The notes under the pieces were generated by a model. It ran no database searches. It was not told where the DNA came from and worked only from the letters and a program-made list of their open reading frames with translations. From assembly GCA_038396585.1 (NCBI GenBank), contig CP121691.1, positions 1,798,001 through 1,862,000 of the forward strand: DNA of 64,000 nt, written 5' to 3'. Position 1 is the stretch's first letter. Each line of letters starts with the position of its first letter. This document shows positions 1 to 7,797 of the stretch, one piece after another. This DNA comes from Vallitaleaceae bacterium 9-2 (GTDB taxonomy: Bacteria > Bacillota > Clostridia > Lachnospirales > Vallitaleaceae). The position numbers and the translations under genes are program-made.

Positions 1-1
1 T

Positions 2-1297
2 GGAGATGGTGCATTAGAGGTTGATGTCCAAGGTACAGGGGATGACTCCTATCTATCCAAAGTAATTGCTATGGTGACAAGTGCCCAAAAATCAAAGTCC
101 AGAACACAAAACTTGGCGGATAAAGCAGCTTTTTGGTTAACAATCGTTGCACTTACTATTGGATTTGTAACGCTAATTATTTGGTATATGCTAACCAAGG
201 ATTTTACATATGCCATCGCTCGAATGGCCACCGTTATGGTCATTACCTGTCCCCATGCACTTGGGTTAGCAATGCCGCTAGTTGTAGCTAGTTCCACAGC
301 GCAAGCAGCTGAAAGCGGACTTTTGATTCGTAATCGAACACAATTTGAGAATGCCCGTAAGATTGATACTGTAGTTTTTGATAAAACGGGTACATTGACC
401 TATGGTGACTTTAAAGTAAACTTTATTGAAGTATTTGATGAAAACTATTCAAAAGAGCGGGTTATTACTTTGGCTGCAACACTGGAACATCATTCTGAGC
501 ATCCTATTGCGAAAGGAATTATCGAAAAATTTAATGCGATGGAATTGACCTACCTAGAAAGTCAAGATTTTCAAGCGATTAAAGGCAAAGGTATTGAAGG
601 TACTATTGAAGGTCATCAAGTGATGGTGGTTAGTCCTGGGTACTTGGAAGAGAATAATCTGACTCTTCCAAAAGAGCTTCCTGATCAAGGCGTATCTACA
701 AATGTTTTTTTGCTAGTCGATGAGAATATAATTGCGGCGCTTGGGTTGGCAGATGGGATACGAGAAGAATCTTATGCAGCGATTAAGCGGCTAAAAGGTG
801 AAGGTATAAAGACATGGATGTTGACTGGAGATAACGACGCAACTGCAAAAAAAGTTTCTGAAGAATTAGGACTTGATGGATATTTTGCCCAGGTCCTTCC
901 CGAACAAAAACAAGAGAAGATTAAAGAGCTTCAGGCACAGGGACGCTTTATAGCTATGACAGGTGACGGGGTTAATGATGCACCGGCGCTGGCGCAAGCG
1001 GATGTTGGCATTGCCATTGGTTCCGGAACAGATGTGGCTGCAGAAACAGCAGATATTATTTTGGTAAATTCCAATCCCGAAGATGTAGCTATATTAATTG
1101 ACTTTGGACAGGCGACTTATCGCAAAATGATACAAAACCTTATTTGGGCGACGGGATATAATATTGTGGCTATTCCTTTGGCCGCAGGAGTATTATCAAG
1201 TGTTGGGATTGTTATTTCGCCTGCGATTGGTGCAGTCTTTATGTCTTTAAGTACTGTCATTGTGGCGATTAATGCAAAATTATTGAAGTTAAAATAA
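2..1297 (+). CDS. copB: Copper/silver-type P1B ATPase, CopB-like (5' partial)
   Basis: Heavy-metal-exporting P-type ATPase in the membrane; the reading frame is open to the left edge, so the N-terminus is missing. Visible motifs: the membrane metal site CPH (ITCPHALGLA), the phosphorylation loop DKTGTLT, the nucleotide-domain HP motif (SEHPIA), TGDN and the hinge GDGVNDAPAL, then two C-terminal membrane segments. CPH instead of CPC places it with the CopB (P1B-3) group, known for Cu(II)/Ag(I) transport; the exact metal is inference. A His-rich N-terminus typical of CopB cannot be checked. The stop TAA is followed after about 10 bases by the promoter of the next transcript. Confidence 0.9.
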   Translation, partial: GDGALEVDVQGTGDDSYLSKVIAMVTSAQKSKSRTQNLADKAAFWLTIVALTIGFVTLIIWYMLTKDFTYAIARMATVMVITCPHALGLAMPLVVASSTAQAAESGLLIRNRTQFENARKIDTVVFDKTGTLTYGDFKVNFIEVFDENYSKERVITLAATLEHHSEHPIAKGIIEKFNAMELTYLESQDFQAIKGKGIEGTIEGHQVMVVSPGYLEENNLTLPKELPDQGVSTNVFLLVDENIIAALGLADGIREESYAAIKRLKGEGIKTWMLTGDNDATAKKVSEELGLDGYFAQVLPEQKQEKIKELQAQGRFIAMTGDGVNDAPALAQADVGIAIGSGTDVAAETADIILVNSNPEDVAILIDFGQATYRKMIQNLIWATGYNIVAIPLAAGVLSSVGIVISPAIGAVFMSLSTVIVAINAKLLKLK

Positions 1298-1305
1298 TAT
1301 ATTTG

Positions 1306-1314
1306 TGCTATACT
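1306..1314 (+). promoter_or_regulatory. Candidate extended -10 promoter for the fusB-like transcript
   Basis: TGC-TATACT directly after the P-ATPase stop codon. A weak -35-like TTGAAG lies at 1283-1288 but the 20-base spacing is long, so the TGn extension probably matters. Transcription would start near 1321, just ahead of the leader peptide ribosome site. Confidence 0.4.
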
Positions 1315-1346
1315 ATATCTAATATAATATAAGGAGGTATCCAAGG

Positions 1347-1400
1347 ATGAATAATGATATATTCCTATTTATGGGAACCGGCTCCTTAAGGCTACAGTAA
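1347..1400 (+). CDS. 17-residue leader peptide upstream of fusB-like gene
   Basis: Short reading frame MNNDIFLFMGTGSLRLQ ending in TAA. It has a near-perfect ribosome site AAGGAGGT at 1331-1338, eight bases before the ATG, stronger than many real genes here. It ends 115 bases before the FusB-like gene, and its last codons run into one arm of a hairpin (1380-1385 with 1423-1428). This is the layout of a ribosome-stalling leader controlling a ribosome- or EF-G-protection gene. No homologue of the peptide is known to me; that it is translated is inferred from the ribosome site. Confidence 0.6.
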   Translation: MNNDIFLFMGTGSLRLQ

Positions 1401-1515
1401 AACAGTTGAACGTACTTTGTACGGAGCCTAAGCACATTAAATTTATACGTTAACTGTCTGTATTCTTTGAGCCTGAGCCCAAGCAAATAGAATAATACAT
1501 AAAAAGGAGTACAGA
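1380..1515 (+). promoter_or_regulatory. Candidate attenuator between leader peptide and fusB-like gene
   Basis: Several mutually exclusive pairings are visible. GGCTCC 1380-1385 pairs with GGAGCC 1423-1428; CTTAAGGCT 1385-1393 pairs, with one bulge, with AGCCTAAG 1425-1432; CGTAC 1411-1415 pairs with GTACG 1419-1423; ACAGTT 1402-1407 pairs with AACTGT 1452-1457. The first arm lies in the leader coding region, so a stalled ribosome would change the fold. There is no clear U-run, which favours translational over transcriptional attenuation. The downstream ribosome site AAGGAG is at 1504-1509. Confidence 0.5.
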
Positions 1516-2160
1516 ATGAAAGCTTTTATAAAAAAAGAACAATATAATGCAATTAATAAACATATGAAGGAACTTGCTTCGGTTTTAAAGTTTTGTCCAG
1601 ATACACAGGTTGTTGAGTCCAACAAACTTCATTGCGAACTTCAGATTTTTAATTTGTTTGAAGACTTGGATGATCAACAGATGAAACAATTGGAGTTAAT
1701 ATCGATAGATAGTGTTAAAAAAATCGAAAACTATTTAGCAAATCTCGATGAATATGTCTATGGTATGGATGGAACCACACCGATGCAGCTTAAGAAGTTA
1801 TTTAAAAAGGAAAAACATCTTAAGTTGCCTTCAGATGAGATATTAACGACTCGAAAGGTATATCTGGGATGGCAAGATACTTCGAATAAAAAATTATATA
1901 TGGCTTATTATCATCACAATACACTATTAGGAATGGCCTGTAAGATCCAGCCAGCTAAGCCGACGGCTGCCAATATATGTAAGTTATGCAATCACGTTGG
2001 TGGAAGCAGTGAAGTAGCTTTTGTTTCACCTGTATGCAAAAGCTCAAGTGATGGTTATCGCTCCATTGGGTTTTATGCATGTCTAGATAGCCAAAAGTGC
2101 AATGAGCGTATTACATCTACAACCAATCTGGTGAACCTATTTTTAAAAGTAACAGATTAA
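1516..2160 (+). CDS. FusB-family EF-G-binding protein (FBP domain)
   Basis: Protein of 214 residues matching the layout of FusB/FusC and chromosomal EF-G-binding proteins: a helical N-terminal half (residues about 1-130) and a C-terminal treble-clef zinc finger. The zinc ligands look like CKLC near residue 155, then Cys and the CLDSQKCNERIT stretch near residues 190-200, which closely resembles the FusB C-terminal pattern. Family members bind elongation factor G and release it from stalled ribosomes, giving fusidic acid tolerance in staphylococci. Here it may be resistance or a housekeeping rescue role. ATG with AAGGAG nine bases upstream. The leader and hairpins before it support inducible expression. 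Confidence 0.75.
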   Translation: MKAFIKKEQYNAINKHMKELASVLKFCPDTQVVESNKLHCELQIFNLFEDLDDQQMKQLELISIDSVKKIENYLANLDEYVYGMDGTTPMQLKKLFKKEKHLKLPSDEILTTRKVYLGWQDTSNKKLYMAYYHHNTLLGMACKIQPAKPTAANICKLCNHVGGSSEVAFVSPVCKSSSDGYRSIGFYACLDSQKCNERITSTTNLVNLFLKVTD

Positions 2161-2182
2161 AAAGATATAATATAATCTAAAG

Positions 2183-2216
2183 AACGAGCCATCAAATTGA
2201 TGATGGCTCGTTTTTG
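2183..2216 (+). terminator. Intrinsic terminator after fusB-like gene
   Basis: Twelve-base-pair stem 2183-2194 with 2201-2212 (core ACGAGCCATCA), six-base loop, then a T-run. It separates the FusB-like gene from the convergent recombinase. Confidence 0.85.
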
Positions 2217-2288
2217 TTGAGTGGTAAAATAGATGAACCGGGCTCAATAAAAACAGACCTTGCACGCGCATATAAGGCAAATCTACAT

Positions 2289-3374
2289 TTATGATTTGTC
2301 GGAAGACTTTTCTCGGCGTAAGATAACGGATTTAGCTGCTTTTCTACGGCGTTCATCTTCAATGGCTGCATAGTGTTTTTTCGTTGTATTAACGTCTTGA
2401 TGCCCCAGAACATCGGCGACAAGGTATATATCTCCGGTCTCTTGGTACAAGGCGGTACCATAGGTGGAGCGTAATTTATGGGGAGAGATATTTTTTAAGG
2501 ACGTTACTAGTTTGGAATACTTTTTGACCAAATTCTGTACACTGCGAACGCTTAGGCGCCGATCTTGCAATGACAGGAATAAAGCGTCCTCATGACCGGA
2601 GTTTGGGATGATTTTTTTGCGTTCTTGAAGGTAATCTTTTAATGCGTCAGCAACTTCATCACCAAAGTAAATGATGACTTCATTACCACCTTTTCGTATA
2701 ATTCGTAGACCATTTTTAGAAAAATCAATATCAGCAATATTAAGACCGACGCATTCGCTAACACGAAGACCGGTGCCTAAAAGAAGGGTAATCAACGCTA
2801 AATCTCTAGTTTTAGTCTTTTTATGATACTGTTTTTCTTTTTTGGTTAAAGCATCACCGGATTCAACAATATCTAAAAAGTCTGCAACTTCATTAGCTTC
2901 TAAACGAATGATATGCTTCTCGTGAATCTTGGGTAAGTCCACCAGAACGACCGGATTAAAGGTTATTTTTTGCTTCTTATAGTAATAGTTGTAAAAACTT
3001 CTTAAAGAGGCTAATTTGCGTAATTTAGCCCGCTCTTTATTGCTTCTTTCCGGTAAAGAGGAGTCGTTGGTGGAGGAGGACGTATCATTATAGTAGGAGA
3101 GATAGTCCAGGTAATATTCAATATGATCTGGTGTCACATCTTCAAGGCGTTTGACGGGAAAGGTCTGAATCGATATATCCTTAAATTCCTGTAACTGAGT
3201 AGTTATAAATGTAAAAAACACATTCAAATCATAAGCATATGCAATACGAGTTTTAGAACTGGTTGTATGTTCAATACCACGGAAAAATTCAAATGTAAAT
3301 GGCGGTAGTTTTTGTATTAGACGTCGCAATTTAAGGGTATCATTATGTAGAGATTGTTCATGATAATTAGCCAT
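2289..3374 (-). CDS. Tyrosine recombinase, XerC/D/S-like
   Basis: Site-specific recombinase of 361 residues. An N-terminal core-binding domain (to about 150) with an extended lead is followed by a catalytic domain. Catalytic residues are visible in order: Arg in GTGLRVSE, Lys in the RKGG beta-hairpin, His and Arg in SPHKLRSTYG, His in LGHQ, and nucleophile Tyr in KHYA. The long N-terminus recalls XerS, but no dif-like site, tRNA or phage gene lies nearby, so chromosome-dimer resolution and a domesticated integrase both remain possible. ATG with AAAGGA seven bases upstream. The 5' leader contains a perfect TATAGG-N4-CCTATA inverted repeat at 3390-3405. Confidence 0.85.
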   Translation of the reverse strand: MANYHEQSLHNDTLKLRRLIQKLPPFTFEFFRGIEHTTSSKTRIAYAYDLNVFFTFITTQLQEFKDISIQTFPVKRLEDVTPDHIEYYLDYLSYYNDTSSSTNDSSLPERSNKERAKLRKLASLRSFYNYYYKKQKITFNPVVLVDLPKIHEKHIIRLEANEVADFLDIVESGDALTKKEKQYHKKTKTRDLALITLLLGTGLRVSECVGLNIADIDFSKNGLRIIRKGGNEVIIYFGDEVADALKDYLQERKKIIPNSGHEDALFLSLQDRRLSVRSVQNLVKKYSKLVTSLKNISPHKLRSTYGTALYQETGDIYLVADVLGHQDVNTTKKHYAAIEDERRRKAAKSVILRREKSSDKS

Positions 3375-3439
3375 AAGCCATTCCTTTCATATAGGTTTTC
3401 CTATAACACTTCGTTAAAGTTGTGTTTCGCGCATAGTTA

Positions 3440-3468
3440 AGTTTAACATGATACGATAGTACTGTCAA
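3440..3468 (-). promoter_or_regulatory. Sigma-A-type promoter for the recombinase gene
   Basis: On the minus strand TTGACA (3468-3463), a 17-base spacer and TAAACT (3445-3440). It leaves a leader of about 60 bases holding the TATAGG/CCTATA inverted repeat, a possible operator. Confidence 0.55.
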
Positions 3469-3474
3469 GCTCTT

Positions 3475-4458
3475 CTATGCATTGACTGTACTATCTCTCT
3501 TTACAAGTGTTCCAGATACATATGTTTTTATATTCCGATAATCTTTATTCTGAATGGTTTTTTGTAACAGATCCATGGCAAGTTCGCCAATGAGTTTTTT
3601 ATTGATGTTCATTGTAGTTAATGTTGGCGACGCAATCGCTGCATATGGTATGTCATCAAATCCAATAATGCTTACATCTTGAGGAATTTTATAACCATAT
3701 TCGACTAAGGCTTTAATGGCTCCTAAGGCAATTGTATCATTATCTGCAAATACACAATCGGCGTCTAAGCTCTTTTGGTCAAGATATTGTTTCATATGCT
3801 CATAAGCGCCTAATAATGTGGGTGCAATATCATATTCCATGGTCATATCCAGACCCAAATTACTTACAGCCTCATAAAAGGCTTTTTTACGTTCGTTAAA
3901 ATTATGACATGGATAATTGCTTCTAAAATAAGCGATACGTTTGCCGCCAAGGCTTTTTAAGTAGCTAATAGCATGAAAAACAGTTTCTTGATTGTTGAGA
4001 GTCACTGCATTACAGTTGATGTTAGGGATTTCATTATCGATAACCACATAAGGTGTTTTTAGTGTTTCTAGAGATGTATACCCTTTTGTGTCAAGTTCTG
4101 TGCCTAGAATGATAATACCTTCATAATCTTCAAACGGGATGGATTCAAATGTAGTATTAAGATTATTGGAATTTAACACATTCAAATTATAGTTCTTGTT
4201 TCGGCACTCTTGTTCAATAGAATCCATAATTACGGAGACAAACCCGGCATTTTCTTCAACAATAAAGCCGGTAGTACAATATTTGATAAAGAGAATATTA
4301 TTTTTTTCCACCGGCTTATTGACTTGATAACCATATTGTTCAAGTAGTTGTGTTACCGATGCCCTTGTGGCTTCCCCTACACCTTTTTTGTTATTTAAAA
4401 CGATGGATACAGCTGCTTGAGAGACCCCTGCTATTTTTGCAATTTCTTTTAATGTCAT
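3475..4458 (-). CDS. LacI-family transcriptional regulator
   Basis: Repressor-type regulator of 327 residues. The N-terminal helix-turn-helix is clear (MTLKEIAKIAGVSQAAVS, then a hinge helix region), followed by a periplasmic-binding-protein-like effector domain (VFADNDTIALGAIKAL, VSIIGFDDIPYA). The ATG at 4458 is chosen over an in-frame GTG at 4467 because GAGGTG sits six bases upstream of it and overlaps the GTG. It is the last gene after dhaK and dhaL, 39 bases downstream, so it probably controls that operon in response to a sugar or sugar phosphate; the ligand is not visible from sequence. Confidence 0.88.
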   Translation of the reverse strand: MTLKEIAKIAGVSQAAVSIVLNNKKGVGEATRASVTQLLEQYGYQVNKPVEKNNILFIKYCTTGFIVEENAGFVSVIMDSIEQECRNKNYNLNVLNSNNLNTTFESIPFEDYEGIIILGTELDTKGYTSLETLKTPYVVIDNEIPNINCNAVTLNNQETVFHAISYLKSLGGKRIAYFRSNYPCHNFNERKKAFYEAVSNLGLDMTMEYDIAPTLLGAYEHMKQYLDQKSLDADCVFADNDTIALGAIKALVEYGYKIPQDVSIIGFDDIPYAAIASPTLTTMNINKKLIGELAMDLLQKTIQNKDYRNIKTYVSGTLVKRDSTVNA

Positions 4459-4497
4459 CGATAACACCTCTTCTTTATTATTATATTTAGGATTAGA

Positions 4498-5121
4498 TTA
4501 AATTGATTTGGTCAATGCTTGCATCATTAAAGCGGCTACATAGGCGCCGGGATCTTTTAATCGCCTGGATGCCTCACCACGAGTTGCAGCGCGTCCATGT
4601 ACCGCAACCATGGTTGCGGTGTTTTCATATCCATCTTTTGCCGCTTGATATGCCGTATTGGCTACAATTACTAGGTTGTCTGAAGTTATGGGTTCGGCTT
4701 CTTTTAATACTTGTATGGCTGGATATAGACCATCTAAGAAGGTTTTTTCACCTATTTTTGCCTTTCCTCTATTAGCGACTCCATCAAAAAAGCTCTCAAA
4801 AAATAAAGTCCACTGGGAAGGTTCAAAATTTTCATACCCTTTAAAAGCTTTTCCAACCTGCATAAATCCTGAAGCCATTAGAGTTCCCATGGTTGAAGGA
4901 ACTTTTACGGACATAGCTTTACCGGCACCATAGATGAGTTTGCCGATATCCTGGGTATCAGTGCTGGCAACAAACCGATTGGCTTCTTTAAATCCATCAC
5001 CCATGGTTAGTCCTAAGTCCCCATCACCAACAACGCTGTCAAGCTCAATTAAATAGTCACGATTTGCATTCATAATAAGATCAAGTTGCTCAAAATATCG
5101 TAGAATCATATCTTTATTCAT
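4498..5121 (-). CDS. dhaL: Dihydroxyacetone kinase subunit DhaL-like
   Basis: ATP/ADP-binding subunit of a DAK-type ketose kinase, 207 residues. The metal-binding loop is VVGDGDLGLTM near residue 30, a Leu where most DhaL proteins have His (GDGDHG). SVKVPSTMGTLMASGF and the DPGA turn near the C-terminus are typical. It follows dhaK by 12 bases. No PTS partner DhaM is present here, so the phosphoryl donor is probably ATP, or DhaM lies elsewhere. Related two-subunit kinases act on dihydroxyacetone or on tetroses such as erythrulose; the substrate is not settled. Confidence 0.85.
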   Translation of the reverse strand: MNKDMILRYFEQLDLIMNANRDYLIELDSVVGDGDLGLTMGDGFKEANRFVASTDTQDIGKLIYGAGKAMSVKVPSTMGTLMASGFMQVGKAFKGYENFEPSQWTLFFESFFDGVANRGKAKIGEKTFLDGLYPAIQVLKEAEPITSDNLVIVANTAYQAAKDGYENTATMVAVHGRAATRGEASRRLKDPGAYVAALMMQALTKSI

Positions 5122-5133
5122 GACGGCTCTCCT

Positions 5134-6144
5134 TTACTTTTGTATGAAAAATGGTGTCTCAGCTTCTGCAAAGAGTAATGGCTTAAGTTCATCGTCTAAT
5201 TTGAATAAAGAAATTGAAAATCCGGCCATTTCAAGGGAGGTTGCATATTCTCCAATATAATATTTGGCAACTTTGATGCCCTTATCAGCTAAAACCTTGT
5301 CAATTCGTCGTGTAACAATATATTGTTCATCAAGCGGTGTGGCGCCAAGTCCGTTAACAAGAACTGCTACTTCATCGCCGGACACATAAGGAATATCTTG
5401 TATAATTTGTTCCAGCATTTCATCAACAATTTGATCAGCAGGTTCAATCTTTCCACGGCGAATACCTGTCTCTCCGTGTATTCCCATACCGATTTCCATT
5501 TCATCGTCTTCAATAGAAAAACCAGCTTTACCAACACGCGGTACAATACATGGGGTTAACGCAACACCCATAGTTCGCACGTTTTGAGATGCTTTTAGAG
5601 CAATACGCTTAACTTCGTCAAGACTCAACATTTGATCTGCTGCGGCTCCGGCACATTTGTATACGAAAAAGATACCGGCAACACCTCGACGTGTGTTTTT
5701 TTCTCCCTCTTTTGATGGTCCGGCTGAGGCGACGTCCTCACCACAGACAACAGATTCAACACGTATATCATCTTCAAAATCAGCCATTTCGCCAGCCATA
5801 TCAAAGTTAAAGATATCGCCGTTATAATTTCCATAGATATATAATACGCCAGCACCAGAGTCTATATATTTCGTAATTGCATGCATTTGCTCAGCACTAG
5901 GTGACTGAAAGACATCCCCGACAGAACATCCGTCCAACATTCCTTTTCCGACATAGCCTAAAAATAAAGGTAGGTGTCCGGAACCGCCACCTGTGGCAAT
6001 ACCTACCTTCCCCTCTTTCTTATTCGAAGTCACAAGACAACAAAGATCATCGTTAGTATAGGTAATTAAATCAGGGTGAGCAATATAAAGTCCTTCAAGC
6101 ATTTCGTGTACATAATTACTAGGTTGATTAATTATTTTTTTCAT
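5134..6144 (-). CDS. dhaK: Dihydroxyacetone kinase subunit DhaK-like
   Basis: Substrate-binding subunit of a DAK-type kinase, 336 residues, about the usual length. The Gly-rich site is ATGGGSGHLPL (residues 50-60) and the substrate-linking His is H223 in GMGIHGETG, which forms the hemiaminal in known DhaK proteins. First gene of dhaK-dhaL-lacI, with ATG preceded by AAGGAG. The carbonyl substrate could be dihydroxyacetone or a related ketose; a dedicated LacI regulator rather than DhaR or DhaS leans toward a sugar-catabolic role. Confidence 0.88.
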   Translation of the reverse strand: MKKIINQPSNYVHEMLEGLYIAHPDLITYTNDDLCCLVTSNKKEGKVGIATGGGSGHLPLFLGYVGKGMLDGCSVGDVFQSPSAEQMHAITKYIDSGAGVLYIYGNYNGDIFNFDMAGEMADFEDDIRVESVVCGEDVASAGPSKEGEKNTRRGVAGIFFVYKCAGAAADQMLSLDEVKRIALKASQNVRTMGVALTPCIVPRVGKAGFSIEDDEMEIGMGIHGETGIRRGKIEPADQIVDEMLEQIIQDIPYVSGDEVAVLVNGLGATPLDEQYIVTRRIDKVLADKGIKVAKYYIGEYATSLEMAGFSISLFKLDDELKPLLFAEAETPFFIQK

Positions 6145-6204
6145 TGAAGTATCTCCTTAGCTTTTGATTGAATTTAGCTCTTTGGAGTCAATGCATTCGA
6201 AAAT

Positions 6205-6213
6205 ATTATACCA
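6205..6213 (-). promoter_or_regulatory. Extended -10 promoter for dhaK-dhaL-lacI
   Basis: Minus strand TGG-TATAAT, perfect -10 with TGn extension, no good -35. Predicted start near 6198, leader about 54 bases. Palindromes TTCGAA and AATGCATT directly downstream could form the LacI-family operator; this is only a suggestion. Confidence 0.5.
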
Positions 6214-6463
6214 TGTTTTGACTGGATAGAGCTATTAATTATAAAAAGTAACGATTACAATTTGTGAAGCCGAATAGATTCACCTCCTGTTTAGTAGAAT
6301 ATAAGTTATATTTAGCATATATTTATCATATCATTAGTAATAAAAAATGTCAAAATAAACTTTTTCACTGAAATCTAGGGTTCTATTTATAAATTCAAAA
6401 AGATAATATATAATTCAACCAAATAAGCTTACTAAATAATACTAATAATAACTAAATTCCAAT

Positions 6464-6502
6464 AAAAAACCCAAAGTCTCTGTATTTAAAAAGACTTTGG
6501 GT
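6464..6502 (-). terminator. Intrinsic terminator after pyrC-like gene
   Basis: Stem ACCCAAAGTCT at 6469-6479 with AGACTTTGGGT at 6492-6502, then six T on the minus strand (6469-6464). Ends the pyr transcript. Confidence 0.85.
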
Positions 6503-6516
6503 AATGTATATTACTT

Positions 6517-7797
6517 TTATCCATCGGTTCGATATAATTTTCCGTTAACCAAGGTATATTTGACTCTCCCTTTAATAACCAGACCATCATAGGGAGAATA
6601 TCTAGCTTTTGACTTAAACTTTGAAGCATCAATATAATAATCTTCATTAGGATTAAAAATAGTTAAATCAGCGGTAGAACCTACTTGTATGGTTCCTTTA
6701 TTTAAGGTAAGGATTTGTGCCGGTTTGTGTGACATTTTATCAATCAATTGTTCCATGTTTAGATGACCTTGCTCAACTAAGTATGTGTAAGATAATGAAA
6801 AAGCTGTTTCTAGACTTGATATCCCAAACGAAGCCAATGTATATTCCACTTCTTTTGAGTCAATCGTATCTGGACAGTGATCCGAGCTAATGGTATCAAT
6901 AATACCGTCGCGTAAGCCCTTAATAATAGCTTCGACATCAGCTGCAGTTCGAAGTGGCGGGTTGACTTTGACAAGAGTATTGTAGCCCATGGCAGCTTCT
7001 TCGTTTAGTGTAAAATATTGTGGTGACGTCTCACACGTTAATTTAAATCCTTGTTTTTTAAATTGGCGTATCATTTCTACAGACTGTGCAGTGGAAACAT
7101 GTGTGATATGTAATTTTGTACCAAACTCATTGGCAAGTAAAATGTTACGCGCCAAATGGATGGTTTCTGCAGTAATCGGAGCGCCTTGGATTCCCAAATA
7201 CGTTGAAATAGCACCTTCGTTGATTTCATTTCCGTTTGAAATCAATCGATTTTCGCAATGGGCAATCACAGGAATATCAAACATGCTGCAATAGTTGCAT
7301 AAGTTGCGCATAAGATCTGTATCTTGTATTGCATGGTCTCCATCCGATACAGCGGCTATACCAGCTAACTGCATTTCGCCGATTTCAGACATGACCTTTC
7401 CTTCACCGTTACGTGTAAGGTTACCATAGGGCACGACCTGTACAGGACACTCATTTTTTGCTTTAGAGATAATATATTCAACAATAGCCTTATTATCAAT
7501 TCGCGGAACTGTATTGGGATTGATGGTTAATGTTGTAAAACCACCATTTATGGCGCTTTGACCTACCGTGAGCATCGTTTCTTTATAGTCAAATCCAGGA
7601 TCTTGTATGTTACAATGTAAGTCAATTAATCCAGGAACAATATAGCAATCAGTTGCATCAATGACAACAGCTTCATCATCTTCAATACCTGTGTCCATTT
7701 GAATGATTTTTTTATCCTCAATCAATATGCTTTGGTTATAAATAGTTTTATTGCTTGTAACAATAATCCCATTTTTTATCAATAACTTATCCGACAA
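6517..7797 (-). CDS. pyrC: Dihydroorotase-like protein with altered metal site
   Basis: Amidohydrolase-fold protein of 426 residues, best matched to type I dihydroorotase (third step of UMP synthesis). The usual HxHxREPG reads HCNIQDPG: the second metal His is Asn and the carbamoyl-binding Arg is Gln. Other ligands remain (SDGD, AHCEN, THVST, SSDHCP). It may be weakly active or a structural partner of PyrB, as known for non-catalytic dihydroorotases. A TTG start at 7797 is chosen because AAAGGAGGAGGG lies just upstream and the Met-Ser-Asp-Lys start fits the family; longer reading to 7860 lies inside pyrB. Overlaps the pyrB end by 11 bases. Confidence 0.75.
   Translation of the reverse strand: MSDKLLIKNGIIVTSNKTIYNQSILIEDKKIIQMDTGIEDDEAVVIDATDCYIVPGLIDLHCNIQDPGFDYKETMLTVGQSAINGGFTTLTINPNTVPRIDNKAIVEYIISKAKNECPVQVVPYGNLTRNGEGKVMSEIGEMQLAGIAAVSDGDHAIQDTDLMRNLCNYCSMFDIPVIAHCENRLISNGNEINEGAISTYLGIQGAPITAETIHLARNILLANEFGTKLHITHVSTAQSVEMIRQFKKQGFKLTCETSPQYFTLNEEAAMGYNTLVKVNPPLRTAADVEAIIKGLRDGIIDTISSDHCPDTIDSKEVEYTLASFGISSLETAFSLSYTYLVEQGHLNMEQLIDKMSHKPAQILTLNKGTIQVGSTADLTIFNPNEDYYIDASKFKSKARYSPYDGLVIKGRVKYTLVNGKLYRTDG

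Larger units (their letters stand above)
6145..6516. other. 372-base intergenic region between dhaK and pyrC-like gene
   Basis: Very AT-rich. It holds the dhaK promoter near 6205-6213 and the pyrC terminator at 6464-6502. A short inverted repeat GTGAA/TTCAC near 6267-6286 lies next to an SD-like AGGAGGTG on the minus strand, but no convincing start codon follows. I see no gene in 6300-6460. Confidence 0.6.

Noticed and set aside
1340-1515. Riboswitch such as guanidine or manganese type upstream of the FusB-like gene
   Set aside because: No conserved core of these classes; the leader peptide and simple hairpins explain it better.
1-3474. Integrative element around the metal pump, FusB-like and recombinase genes
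   Set aside because: No tRNA, att repeats, phage or plasmid genes seen; only gene adjacency supports it.
6260-6290. Short leader peptide upstream of the dhaK promoter
   Set aside because: AGGAGGTG is present but no ATG, GTG or TTG lies at a proper distance, and it would be upstream of the predicted transcription start.
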